From Polychytrium aggregatum (lineage: Eukaryota; Chytridiomycota; Chytridiomycetes; Polychytriales), in contig NW_026516342.1 in the NCBI RefSeq assembly GCF_025602895.1, positions 1-64,000 of the forward strand: a stretch of 64,000 nucleotides of DNA, in the 5' to 3' direction. The notes under the pieces are model-generated. The model saw nothing but the letters and a program-made list of their open reading frames with translations. It was not told the DNA's origin and did no database searches. A program made the position numbers and the translations under genes. Shown piece by piece: positions 27,336-40,054 of this stretch (positions within the stretch are counted from its first letter, which is position 1; every line of letters begins with the position of its first letter).

Positions 27336-29428
27336 AGCGCCATCGCAGGCCTTCCCCAGCACCAACGCTCCGGCCTATCCCGGAGCTTTTGGAGGAATAC
27401 GGCTCATGGTGCCTCGCCCGCCCATGTGCTCGGGCCTCGTGTTGGTGTCGCTCGCAGCTGGGCTTTCGCCGCAATCTCCCTTCCCTCCCTGATCTGGCCA
27501 GATCCTGCCACCAGCACCCCTTGGGCCCTGTTCTGGCTGCTGCTGCTGTCGGTGGCTACATGTATGCTTCTCCGCAGAGTCTGGACTCTCCCAAGGCGAC
27601 CAGGCTGCAAACCCTGGCCGGCGGATCGCTGCTCTTCGAGGACGCCGTCCTGCCGGCTGCAGCCCGGGCAGGCATCGACCTCGCCAAGTGGGTCCCGCCA
27701 CCACATCCTGGTCTTCTGCTGTCGAGGTCGCTGGAGAGTACGCATATCGACTGTTGCAAGATTGCTGCCTTCCCAGCCTCGGACCGATTCCCAGATCACC
27801 TTCCTCCTCCTCCTCCTCCTCCTCCTCCTCCTCTTCCTCCTGGCTTGTGCGAATGCCTGCTGACCTTGGGCACTTCGACCTCGTTCGCCGTTTCTGCGGC
27901 GCTGTTCTCTCTCTCGGATTGCTCTGCTTGTCGTTGGTAGATCCCAGAGCCCGTCAGCTCGATCGCAAGTTCAGCCAATGGAGTCTGAACGGTCGCTCCC
28001 TTGGCTCGCTGGCCAGCATTGCTGCGGTAGGAACTGATCCGCAAACTCGGGCGCTGGGCTGCCTCTAACGAGGAAGGCGATCGTGTGGCCCAGGAGGAAT
28101 CACCCGGATGCATGCGAATGCCTATTGCCGCGGCGACCTGAAAAGCTCTGGCTCCTGTCGTGCCCAGATCGTGGTTGCCGAACATTTTGATCTGGTCGAG
28201 TCGCTTGAAGGCCTGGAATGGAGTCCGATTGGACACCACATCTACACAGCCCTGAAGAAACGATATGCAGTGCTGTCGCCCCGCATGATCGCTCTGCTCT
28301 CGATGGCATTTCCGGGTGAGTGGCAGCCGTCCGATCGCATTCCCGGCGTAGCTGCAAGCATGTTCCTCGCTTTCTGGTGCAGCGGCAGCGAAGGATGCCC
28401 CGGGCTGTCGTTGCTGACACTCCCGACGGCACTTTGGCCGACCACTTTCTCCAGATCACTTTGGCCGGGACAACGCTGTCCTTGCGAGCCTGCCCTCGAC
28501 ACCGTCACATCCAAGGGCATTACTGGAAACCCTGGCGTATGCATGCGGCTCGACCCTGACCGTCCTGAATCTCAGCCGCACACAGCTGGGCGATAGCGAC
28601 TTGCCATATCTGCATAATCTTCCCAAGCTGCGAGTGCTCGATCTGTCGTTCACCCTGCTCACCGACGTTGGCCTGGTGGCCTTTGTTCGGCCGATCGACT
28701 TTGCCTCGAGCAGCCTGAGCGAACCAGGAGCTATATGGGCTCGCTCAAACCAGGAGGTCGCATCGGACTGGCTGGTGCTTGGCCGCCGCTGCTGCTGCTC
28801 GATTCAAAGCCTGAGCCTCAAAGGACTCGGGACGGTCTCGGATCGAGGAATCGGCGCTATTGCTCGGAAACTGAGGCACTTGTCCGTATTGGACGTTGGC
28901 CAGACCCTGGTCAGCACCAACGGTCTCGAAGCCCTTGGTCGGACGCATGGATGGATGCGGATATCGGCTCTGCAGCTCACGACCATACTCGAAGACCATA
29001 CCGGCAATGCCCCGTCCGAAGCGATGCTGGATACACCGACGGGAACGGGCAGGCTCCGAGCCCTGCTCCGCATGAGCCCCTTTGCCGGGCTGACTCCAAA
29101 CCAAGGCGAACAGAGCCAGTCGGATCTCCTCGAAACACTGCGCCAAGTTCATGCCCACGACCCACCGACGTTTCCAAGGAGTCTGCGGCGTCGAGTGCCA
29201 GAGTCGTCGTTGGCAGAGCTTCGGTCCTCAATCTATTTATTCCGAGATCCCGATTCAAGCGCCACCAAACGAACCAGCAGCGGAGGAGAAAGCTGGGGCG
29301 ACGAGCCGCGTTCAGGTGCCAAGGCCGTCGGATCCAAGCGCTCGATCGGCCTGTCGGTTCACTCGTCGAGGAAGAAGCCCAGCCTGGGTCCGAAACTCTG
29401 GGAGTCGCTCGATGATCATCTTCTCTAG
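27336..29428 (+). CDS. Leucine-rich-repeat protein, 5' end unresolved
   Basis: Exons that join in frame: about 27336-27414 (ending AFGGIRLM), 27578-27737, 27941-28026, 28168-28315, 28455-29428. The first exon and start codon are not resolved. The N-terminal part reads SLDSPKATRLQTLAGGSLLFEDAVLP, then LENPRARQLDRKFSQWSLNGRSLG, and VVAEHFDLVESLEGLEWSPIGHHIY. Typical repeats follow: STLTVLNLSRTQLGDSDLPYL, LPKLRVLDLSFTLLTDVGLV, SIQSLSLKGLGTVSDRGIG and LRHLSVLDVGQTLVSTNGLE. This is the cysteine-poor AMN1/FBXL style of leucine-rich repeat. The last 110 residues are Ser/Arg-rich, ending KKPSLGPKLWESLDDHLL. It is likely a protein-interaction scaffold; an F-box is not visible. Intron 27738-27940 holds a TCC microsatellite (27801-27842). 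Confidence 0.75.
27801..27842. repeat. TCC/CCT microsatellite in an intron
   Basis: About 13 TCC units within the intron between residues SLE and NPRARQ of the LRR gene. It would read as poly-Ser or poly-Pro if retained. Confidence 0.85.
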
Positions 29429-29481
29429 CCATCGATATGGATATTGGGCCTGGATGACCAGCATCGGGCTTGATGATCCAC

Positions 29482-29921
29482 CTAGACCGCTGCTAATTGA
29501 GATCCAGCATCCTGGCAAAGTCGATACCAAGCAGATGGTGTGAGGCCATCACGCTGGCAGCTGAAGAAGCAGACATCGACACGGCCGAGGATCATACCCC
29601 ACCAAATATCAGTCAATGTGTCGGATGTGCCAATGTCCATGTACTCACTTTGAATGCCAGAAAGCGTAGAGCCTCGCTGCCGTGGCTTTGCCGATGCACG
29701 ACGCAAGATCCTGCATAGATTGGCCAGGCGCCGTCAAAATAGCCATGAGCGATTCCGCCACTCAGATTGGAGCCGTCAATATAGGCGGCCAGCGCAGCCG
29801 CAAGTCCAGCGTAGCGATGGCGGAGCTTTATGGCCGATCGTATCGAGCAACGAGAGTGTCCGGCGGTGAGACCTACCTGCTCAGAAGCATTCATCAACTG
29901 GTGCAGTGCTGGAGCAGCCAT
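29482..29921 (-). CDS. Small unrecognised protein (97 residues) overlapping the FAAP24-like 3' end
   Basis: Proposed exons on the minus strand 29921-29877, 29825-29649, 29553-29482, all phase 0 with GTAGGT and GTGAGT donors. The protein starts MAAPALHQLMNASEQLRH and has a central segment with coding appearance: YAGLAAALAAYIDGSNLSGG, IAHGYFDGAWPIYAGSC and VVHRQSHGSEALRFLAFK, ending GSQLAAV. I know no family with this signature. No clear membrane helix is seen. Its first 28 coding bases overlap the last exon of the FAAP24-like gene on the same strand in another frame, which is unusual for separate genes. Either the start is elsewhere, or the two form one transcript, or one last exon is mis-drawn. 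An alternative last exon frame would end ASHHLLGIDFARMLDLN. Confidence 0.4.
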
Positions 29922-31074
29922 CCAAGGTATTCAAGGCGGGAGCATGAGAAATTAGAAGCAATCGCTAAGTTGAATCGGGAGCCAAAGCGGTGAGGGACTG
30001 GGGCAAGTGCGGGGGGGGGTGCGAGAGAGCAACTGACGTACTTTTGAACTCTTTCAGCAAGCTCTTTGCTTTGGTTTCGCCAATGCCGGGGCAGCACTGC
30101 ACTGTTTTGATCAGGCGCTGAGTGTTGGTATGTTTGCTTGAGGCCTTTTCCGTCGGCGTCAACGAATGCTTCTTCGGACGGGCATACTGGTGCGCCTGGT
30201 TGGGTCGAGAGCCGGGCAAACCAGAGCCGATGCCGATGCCGATGCCGATGCCGATGCCGATGCCGATGCCGATGCCGATGCCGATGCCGATGCCGATGCC
30301 GATGCCGATGCCGATGCCGATGCCGATGCCGATGCCGATGCCGATGCCGATGCCGATGCCGATGCCGATGCCGATGCCGATGCCGATGCCGATGCCGATG
30401 CCGATGCCGATGCCGATGCCGATGCCGATGCCGATGCCGATGCCGATGCCGATGCCGATGCCGATGCCGATGCCGATGCCGATGAATGAGGATCCGCGTC
30501 AGTCGATGCACATTGGCGGACAGCTCTCGTGAATCCAGGAGACGCAGCACATGGGTTCATGGGAACGCACCAGTCGAGCTATGTACCGGACTCCATCTGT
30601 GACATTGGCTACCGGGATAACTCGGATGTTGAGGGTGAAGAGCGCCGTCCACTGTAGTTCATCGAACTGGGTACCGGTCATATCGGTCTTTTCGATGACG
30701 GCGACCGGCTGCTTGAACTGCAGAGCGATTTGGGACAAAGGTGCATTGAAGGGCACATCAGCAAGAGCGCAGATAGATGGAGGCGAATGTACGGGAGCGG
30801 CAGGCTCGGTGCTGATGGTATCAGCGTCTGTCTGTACTTTGCCAAGAGTCTCCAGCAGCCTCAGGTGGCTCTTGATGGGCTTGAGGAGCAGATCCGACTC
30901 TTGAAACAAGAGTATCCCGCAATCCTGGTGAGGAACAAAGTGAACAGGGATATCGGACTGGCTCAGGCGGACCTGGACTGCCGCGGTCCGGGGCACATCA
31001 GCATCCGGACTGATGCGGTTGGCAGCAGCGGTGGTTGCGGCGACAGGGCTTACGGTCCGGAGTGAGGCTTCCAA
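29894..31074 (-). CDS. FAAP24-like protein (pseudo-nuclease plus helix-hairpin-helix)
   Basis: Exons on the minus strand: 31074-30571, 30195-30042, 29964-29894; 729 nt, 242 residues (human FAAP24 is about 215). The first exon holds the XPF-nuclease-like fold seen in FAAP24: PVHFVPHQDCGILLFQESDLL, then QPVAVIEKTDMTGTQFDEL and RVIPVANVTDGVRYIARL. Exon 2 holds a helix-hairpin-helix: QRLIKTVQCCPGIGETKAKS followed by LLKEFK, matching the tandem HhH that binds DNA. The order and spacing follow FAAP24, the FANCM partner that directs the Fanconi anaemia core complex to stalled replication forks. ERCC4-type catalytic residues (GDxxxxERK) are absent, as in FAAP24. An acidic Thr/Pro loop in exon 1 is an extra insertion. 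The first intron contains the giant hexamer repeat. Identification is from remembered family pattern, so moderate to high. Confidence 0.75.
30226..30484. repeat. GATGCC hexanucleotide repeat, about 43 copies
   Basis: A nearly perfect 259-base array of GATGCC inside intron 1 (30570-30196) of the FAAP24-like gene. All six frames are open through it (Arg-His, Ala-Ser, Gly-Ile, Met-Pro, Asp-Ala, Cys-Arg dipeptides), which explains several long spurious frames. With donor GTGCGT at 30570 and acceptor CAG ending at 30196 the array is intronic and flanking exons join in frame. Confidence 0.95.
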
Positions 31075-31153
31075 ACAGCTCGTGCAGAGACAAGGTTGAT
31101 GGGTGGCAGTGAACGAGCGGGGCGACCGGCATGTCTATGGACTGAGTGATGAT

Positions 31154-31262
31154 ATCGACAGATGGAAGGTGGTGTCGACAGATGGAAGGTAGTGTCGACA
31201 GATGGATGGCGGTGTCGACAGATGAAAGGTGGTATCGACAGATGGATGGCGGTGTCGACGAA
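31154..31262. repeat. 20-bp tandem repeat (TCGACAGATGGAAGGTGGTG-type)
   Basis: Five to six imperfect copies of a 20-base unit, each containing GTCGAC or ATCGAC followed by AGATGGA, lie between the FAAP24-like and pepsin start codons. A related CGACGAACAGAGCAA pair follows at about 31257-31297. The position is the shared promoter region. Confidence 0.85.
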
Positions 31263-31481
31263 CAGAGCAACAGCCCTGTATCGACGAACAGAGCAAGCAT
31301 GACTTGACACGTGCTTGCCTGCGCCACGCGGCGGAGTGCACACACACACGGCGGGGCTGCCTGGCCGAACCCTTGTCGGTTTGGCGCCCGGTCCTCTTGG
31401 TCTCCATCGAGTCCGGCTGCGACGTCCTGCTGCTCCCGCCGGTTCCTCTGACTTGCCGCCGCCGCTGCCCAGTTTACCACC

Positions 31482-34183
<2,702 letters not shown>

Positions 34184-34919
34184 TCGCACATCAGATACGT
34201 CCTCAGTCTTGCGGCCTGTCGGGATTGGCGCGGCTCCCGCTTTATTCTTGTCTCGGACGCCGCCGCCCCTGGCTATCGGCTTTTCATAACTGCTACGAAG
34301 TAGCACCTGTCGAGAGGACCGACAGGACAGGCCTCGCCTATTTCAATGGATCTCTCTCTTTTTGTTGTAATATCACAAATATAGCGTGTTCTGATCAGAC
34401 CCATGGTCTGTTCGGCAGTGTCCAAGAACAGCCAACGTTGGCCCCCCCCCCACATACATGCCGAAACAGGGGGGTGGGTGGGATCGCTCGTCTTGGCTGC
34501 ATGAGCCACGGCGACTGAGGGAAAGGCGTCACTGCGCCTCGGTGTCAGATGAGCTCACCAACACCAACCATAATCCAGAAGGAGTTGGTTCGCTTCTCCA
34601 TTCCATCGCCGCCAGCTTTCAGCTTCGATACGCTGTCGATCGATGAGGATGGGATGGAGCTTCCCGCCGCCGACACCTCGGTCGTCGAAGGACGGCTGGA
34701 AAGAACCTCGGCAATAGAAGCGCGAGATGTCTTGTTCACCAGCCGAGCAAATGTAACGAGCAGCGGAAACTGCAAAGCGTTTCGGAGGGGGGAGAGGGGG
34801 AGTGGTGTCTCAGTCGATATCAACACGCAAACAATCGTTCTGGGCATTGGCGATGCACCAATTGCCGCCGCCGCAGCTCGCTCAGGTACATGCCTTGCTC
34901 TCAGCCATGGAAGGCGAGA
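34184..34919. other. Convergent intergenic region
   Basis: Between the 3' ends of the pepsin gene and DCTN4. A plus-strand open frame from 34549 (124 residues) and a minus-strand one over the same bases look weakly protein-like but lack homology cues or splice partners. A C-run of ten lies at 34443-34452. Confidence 0.5.
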
Positions 34920-37342
34920 TTAGCCACTCTCGAAATGCGGATCCTCCACAGCAAAATCAACCGCACACACCAGCTGGAATGTCGCCACAGCTCCTATCCG
35001 TACCTCAATTCGTTTCGAGTACTTCTCTCCTTCGCCCTTCTTGGGAATGACTTCAAGCATCACCGTGCGGCAGTTCTTGCCCTCCTCGGCGCCGGCGAGC
35101 AGATCAAGGGCGGCTGTAGAGGCGGTTCGGCCGCGCTGGGATGGCAGGGTCGCAGGCTCGTCGTACTGCCACATCTCGTTGTGGGGCGGAATCGTGAACG
35201 TAGGCGCCAACACCGTCACCTTTGCAGGAGCGCGCGATACAGTGTTAGGTATCGAGGAAAGAAGCTGCAACAGATCTACATGCAGCGTTGGTCCCAGTGA
35301 ATGACAGCAGTCGGGGGAGAGGATGCGGTTGGTCTGTCGCCAGATCAGCAACGAGATGCCATAACCCACCACGCAGTGCTGGGAAGCCGACGAGGCATCG
35401 GTCTCGCTCTTGGAGGCGCCGGGTGCAAATGGCGTGGCTATCGAGACGTCCATCTCTTGATCGATCGGGTTGGTGAATTTGAGCAGCAGCTTGACGGGAA
35501 CATCAGGGGTCAAGGGCGAGAGAGGCATCGGTTGCGCGATGGTGATCGTCGGCAGGAATTCTCTGATATCATGGTTGGGATCAGATAACCCGAATCGGCG
35601 CCGAGGCAAGCCAAAGAGAATGCCTCCCCTCCCCCCGGCGTGTACTGTCGACAGAAGCCACCAACATAGATCGCTAGCGTGCATCGCCGCCAGCATACAT
35701 CGACATGCACAAATCGTGTTTACCGTGCAATCAACTTGATCTTGAACCGAGTCGCCACCGCCTTGATTTCTGGTTTGATCAGGAAATGGTCGCACTGACG
35801 GCATCGCTTCGATCGCTTAGTGCGGAGCTGAATACGCTGCGGGCGCAGGTCCCTGGATTGAGCAAAGAAGCGACCCAAGACAAAGGACATCAGTGCGAAC
35901 GTTTTGCATCCACGATTTGCATCCACGATTTGCATCCACGATTTGCATCCACGATTTGCATCCATGACAAGATGAAAGGAATACCCGCACGAATGACGAG
36001 CGACTGCCGGATCGGGCAACACGAGCGACACGAGCGATACGAGCGACTTACATCCGGCGGCGCGGCTCGTCATCAGGCTGGTTGAGGCGTTGTGCCAATG
36101 TCGTTACTGCATGAAGAGTGCACAGCTTGGAGTGAGATTCACACGAATAGGCCGTGGGGTGGGAGACATCGATGCTCCTGAGTGATTGTACGGCAGGTCG
36201 GAGAGCGTGGCCATGCGAGATGGCCGAAGCGGGACGCACCTGTGTCAAGTCTCCAGAGTGGGTCCTCTTCGTCTGCCTTGCTGTTGTCTGGGAACTCCTT
36301 TGCATAGGACTCGTACGGCTCAAGCTCCTCGGTGCGGCCAATGGGGAGCGGGTTGGTCTTTGGGAGGCCCATCCCAAGCGAGGCGAGGCCGGGGATGGAG
36401 GCCAGCAGCGATGATGAGATGCTGTTGATGGCACCTCCACTCTTGAGCACGCCGGTGGGTTGTCCCTGCGCCTTCATGGCCTTTTCAAAATATGCACGGA
36501 GGCTCTCAAACTCCTTGACATCCGACCGTTCGTCCTCGGCCTTTTGCAGCTGCACTGGATACCAAGAGGAAAGGAGGAGACAGAACAGCAGGGTCAACAC
36601 CGTCGTTGGGACGACCACTTCTGTGGTTACTGGTGGACATGCTAACTTGTCCAAGGCCAGGCTTGTGGGCCTCCACACCATAAGGCGACGATGGAAATCA
36701 CATCGCCCGGCTGTCAAAAGTTTGGACGCAAGAGGCCAAGACCGATGGGCTCCAAAGATCGCTTGCAACCCGTCAACGGACGGACATACTCGCCAAGCCC
36801 GTGGGCCGTTCAAACTTGAGTCCAATCTCCAGCGAGTCCCAGCGACAGACGCCGCACGACAGATAGTGGATATTGGCGCCCGAGACAGTGGCGCCGGCAG
36901 CTCCCGGATCGACGATGGAGACAACAGTGAGGGTGTTCATGCAGATTGGACACTGGAAGCAGTTGCGGGCACATCTGCAGGGATGTTGCCGACGGTTCGA
37001 GAGGGTGAGACGCCCGCCAGAACAAATCAAGACGGCCCGGGAGCAAAGCGGGCGAGGGGTCGGCACTGGTCGTAGCCCACGGCAACCTGCCTGTTCTTCT
37101 CGGCTTTTGCCGAAGCTGTCGGCACCTCAAAGAGGCAGTTTGGGCAGTAAAAGCATGATATCTCCTCTGAAATGCACCGCTTGCAGCGGATCTTGTGGCA
37201 GTCGTCGCAGTAGTAGAGATGTTCCAGTCGAGATAGAGTCAGGGAGCTCCCTTCGCTCGGTGCGTTTTGGGTGATGTCGACGGTGGGCTGCGATGGAGCT
37301 CCGTCACCGGCGGTTCGGTGTGCGGATGGCTCGGTAACTCGG
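34920..37342 (-). CDS. Dynactin subunit p62 (DCTN4), first exon not found
   Basis: Exons on the minus strand: 37342-37091, 36974-36790, 36554-36240, 36106-36052, 35852-35724, 35562-34920. DCTN4 belongs to the pointed-end complex of dynactin, which links dynein to cargo. The zinc-binding N-terminal module is clear: YYCDDCHKIRCKRCISEE, FYCPNCLFEVP, RCARNCFQCPICMNTLT and HYLSCGVCRWDS. A helical part FESLRAYFEKAMKAQG follows, then LRTKRSKRCRQCDHFLIKPE, a second metal-binding block typical of p62, and an immunoglobulin-like half with FLPTITIAQPM, VPVKLLLKFTNPIDQEMDV, and IEVRIGAVATFQLVCAV near the end. The residues before YYCDDC that carry the start codon lie on an upstream exon I could not place. 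The first visible intron uses a GC donor (GCAGGT at 37090). Confidence 0.92.
35903..35964. repeat. 13-bp tandem repeat ATTTGCATCCACG in a DCTN4 intron
   Basis: About five copies of the 13-base unit lie in the intron between DCTN4 exons 36106-36052 and 35852-35724. Each copy contains ATTTGCAT. Confidence 0.9.
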
Positions 37343-38713
37343 CTGTTTAAGCAATCACACTAGTGTCTCCAGAAGCAGCGCGGGTGAGCATGGTGCACAT
37401 TGGTGAAGAATCGGGATGCGGGTCCAGTGCGGTAAGGAACGCAGGTCAGTCAGAGGAGCCGGTGGGCAGCCAACGAGCGACATTCTCCAGATCTGCTGCT
37501 CTGCACAACTGCAGCGCCCGGGAAGTTGGAAGCATCGTATCGCCGGTATGCGAGCCAGTCCTGGTCCGTCGAGGCAGACAGTGTGCGCTTCGCCAGGTCG
37601 CCAAGGCGAGGCAGCCGCAGCGGGTTCGCACCTGGTAGAAGACCGAGGGCACCGGGGTGGGGACATGGAGCGATTGGCCCTGGGCCGGGCTGCCGAAGGA
37701 AGAAGAGCTCAAGGGCATTGCAGAAGGCAGCCACAATCGGGCTATCTCGGGATGGGCTGATGCGGGAGCCTGTGATGGCTCTGGAGGGGGGGGGCAGTTG
37801 CGGCCGGGTGAGCGGGAGGGAGAGATGGAGGGAGAGATGTTGGGCGACGGCGCTGCGTTTCGGCTCTGCCAAATCCGGCGAGAAAGGGTGCGGGCGGTGG
37901 GACGACGCAGCGACCGGGCCTGCAGCCCAGTGCGGACATGCAGAGGTGGATACGCCGACGGGGACATGCACAGGTATCCATGCCAACTCGGATATGCAGT
38001 TATACATGTCAAATCGGGGATGTAGTCATCCATGCCAGCCCGGCGATGCCCCTGGTGCCCATGCACCAAGTCCGTCGCGTTATCGACGGATAATGTGTTT
38101 GTGGGATCGCCGCGGATGGGTCGTCGCATTGTTGACACAACACAGCAGACAGACTAATGTCTTGGAAGATTCCGGGATGAGGGTGGGAGATGGCAGCGCG
38201 GCAGTCGGTATATAAGCGCGCAGGGCCGTCGTCCGAGTCGATGTCCATCTGCTCGGTCGACAGCGCCATCACGCCCCAGTATTCCCACGCAGACCATCGC
38301 CCGGACCACTCCTCTGGCCATCGCTCTGACACCTGCGTAGCCGTTCAAGTGCGCTCGCCGTCCTCACTCCCACTGCAGCGTCCGGTAGGTCATGGCCCTC
38401 CAGAGTGGGTGTCCTGGTCCTCTTACAGACGACACTGCCCGGGGACTGCCATGTTCGCGCTCCGTGGACTTGCTGCTCGGCTGCCACCCACATCCAAATT
38501 GATGGTCCGTCGTTGACTTGGGCCCATCTAAATTTCTGGTTTGGTGGCCATCAGCGCCGGCTCGAGAAGCACAAGTACAAGTACGAGAACAGGAACGAGA
38601 ACAGGCACATCAGCAGCAACAGCCACTATCACCCGCACCAATCCGAGCCAGAGAACTACAAGCCTCGCCTCGGACCTACTCCCCCAGACAAGTCGAACCC
38701 GGGCCTCGTCGCC
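37343..38713. other. Divergent intergenic region, may hold the first DCTN4 exon
   Basis: About 1.4 kb between DCTN4 (minus) and the Kre9-like gene (plus). The start codon of DCTN4 must lie here. Open frames of 100-230 residues on both strands are Ser/Pro/Arg-rich without features. A plus-strand frame from 38405 runs in frame into the Kre9-like protein and could add an upstream leader. Confidence 0.5.
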
Positions 38714-40054
38714 ATGTCGATCACAAATTGCCCATCCGTGTGTCTGAGCACATCGGTACTGACCCCGGGATCAACCTATGCACTGACCTGGCTGTCAACG
38801 TACTTTTCCCCAACCCAGAATGCACCGCTGCAGATTGATCTGTACAGCCAGAGCTCTACTGCATCAACGACGCTGACCTGTGCAACAAACTCCAGCACGC
38901 TGCTGAACTTTCCAAGCGCCAACACAGGCTCGGCCAACTTTGTGGCTCCTCTTCTTCCACAGCCAGGATTCTATGTCTTTCGAGTCAAGTCCATAGACTC
39001 GAGCTGCTTGTTTGGACCAGCACAAGGAGTGTCATTCGCCCCGAATGCAAGTGCCTCTACCTTGACCTCGACCCAAACACCCTCGGGTTCTAGAATAACA
39101 AGCTCAGCCACCCCAGGCACAAGCAGTACCACCCAACCGACAGCCGACAACAGCACACAGCCGCCCTACACAGTCGGTATCATCATTGGCTTCTCAGTGA
39201 TTGCCGTTTTGCTGGTACTGCTACTGGCCAGCATCCTCTTCATATATCGCAAGGTCTTTATCATAAAGAACATGCCTGGCGGATCTGCCGACAGCACTTT
39301 TGCTAGCACTCAAGCCACTGGACGTCATTCGCCGTCGCCCACGCCGTCGGCTCGCACGATTGACAGCGACCCGGTGGTGGTGACAACGCAGTCCCCAGAA
39401 CCAAGGTCCAACGGTCACTACAGCGCAGCCAGGGAATCTGAGCATTCGTTCCAGTCCCCGGCCCCGATTGCCGTCACGGATCGTCCGTCAGCATCACCCA
39501 ATCCAAAGCGATTCTCACATCTGTCCCAAGTCTCTGGACAGAGCCCCAAGTCGATCCTTCGCGACAGCATGTCCGTGGTTTCGGTCGAAGATCTCACCCT
39601 GATGGCATCGAAGGGCAACTTTGACGCCATTACCGAGCTTGAGAAGCGAATCCGATCGGCTTCCTCGAGTCTTGCTCGATCCAACCAACTCTTGGCCTTG
39701 CTTACAGAGCAGATGAAAAATCAGCAGCAGCAGCAGCAGCAACAACTTCCTCATCCATACATTCCGCCGGTGGGCCAGAGCTTCTCCGAGGGCTCTCCTC
39801 AGTCACTAAAGCTGAGATCGATGACGCCGCTCGTGAGCTCGGTGTCGCTTCCCTTGGGCTCGCTGGATGGCGGTGCAAACTCATCCGCTCACTCGTCGAT
39901 GAGCCAAGAACAAGCAAACAAGATCCTGCAAGTATTCTTGAAGGAGCTGCGGAATCCCCAAGTCGGGAGCTGGGACGAGGTCGTCGGTAAGGTTGGCCAG
40001 ATCATCCGGGAGAATCCGGATCTGTCTGAGGCCCTCAACCACCCTCACTCGTGA
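38714..40054 (+). CDS. Single-pass surface protein with Kre9/KNH-like domain and disordered cytoplasmic tail
   Basis: 446 residues when started at MSITNCPSVCLSTSV. Residues of about 10-110 (LTPGSTYALTWLSTYFSPTQ, LQIDLYSQSSTASTTLTC, PGFYVFRVKSIDSSCLFG) form a small beta-sandwich pattern like the Kre9/KNH N-terminal domain of fungal wall proteins. A Ser/Thr-rich stalk (about 110-150) leads to one membrane helix, VGIIIGFSVIAVLLVLLLASILFIY-type (about residues 155-180), then a basic stop-transfer KVFIIKNMPGG. The long tail is Ser/Pro-rich with a Gln tract, a short helix LMASKGNFDAITELEKRI, and a C-terminal block LQVFLKELRNPQVGSWDEVV. The layout is that of a wall-integrity sensor or receptor. No signal peptide is visible at this start, so a short upstream exon or the longer frame from 38405 may supply one. 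Confidence 0.7.
   Translation: MSITNCPSVCLSTSVLTPGSTYALTWLSTYFSPTQNAPLQIDLYSQSSTASTTLTCATNSSTLLNFPSANTGSANFVAPLLPQPGFYVFRVKSIDSSCLFGPAQGVSFAPNASASTLTSTQTPSGSRITSSATPGTSSTTQPTADNSTQPPYTVGIIIGFSVIAVLLVLLLASILFIYRKVFIIKNMPGGSADSTFASTQATGRHSPSPTPSARTIDSDPVVVTTQSPEPRSNGHYSAARESEHSFQSPAPIAVTDRPSASPNPKRFSHLSQVSGQSPKSILRDSMSVVSVEDLTLMASKGNFDAITELEKRIRSASSSLARSNQLLALLTEQMKNQQQQQQQQLPHPYIPPVGQSFSEGSPQSLKLRSMTPLVSSVSLPLGSLDGGANSSAHSSMSQEQANKILQVFLKELRNPQVGSWDEVVGKVGQIIRENPDLSEALNHPHS

Noticed and set aside
29894-30560. Long Arg-His, Ala-Ser, Asp-Ala, Met-Pro and Cys-Arg dipeptide open frames on both strands
   Set aside because: They are translations of the GATGCC array, which lies in an intron of the FAAP24-like gene.
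34549-34923. Plus-strand frame of 124 residues starting MSSPTPTIIQKELVRFS
   Set aside because: Partly protein-like, but it runs antisense into the last DCTN4 exon, a competing minus frame covers the same bases, and no family feature is visible.
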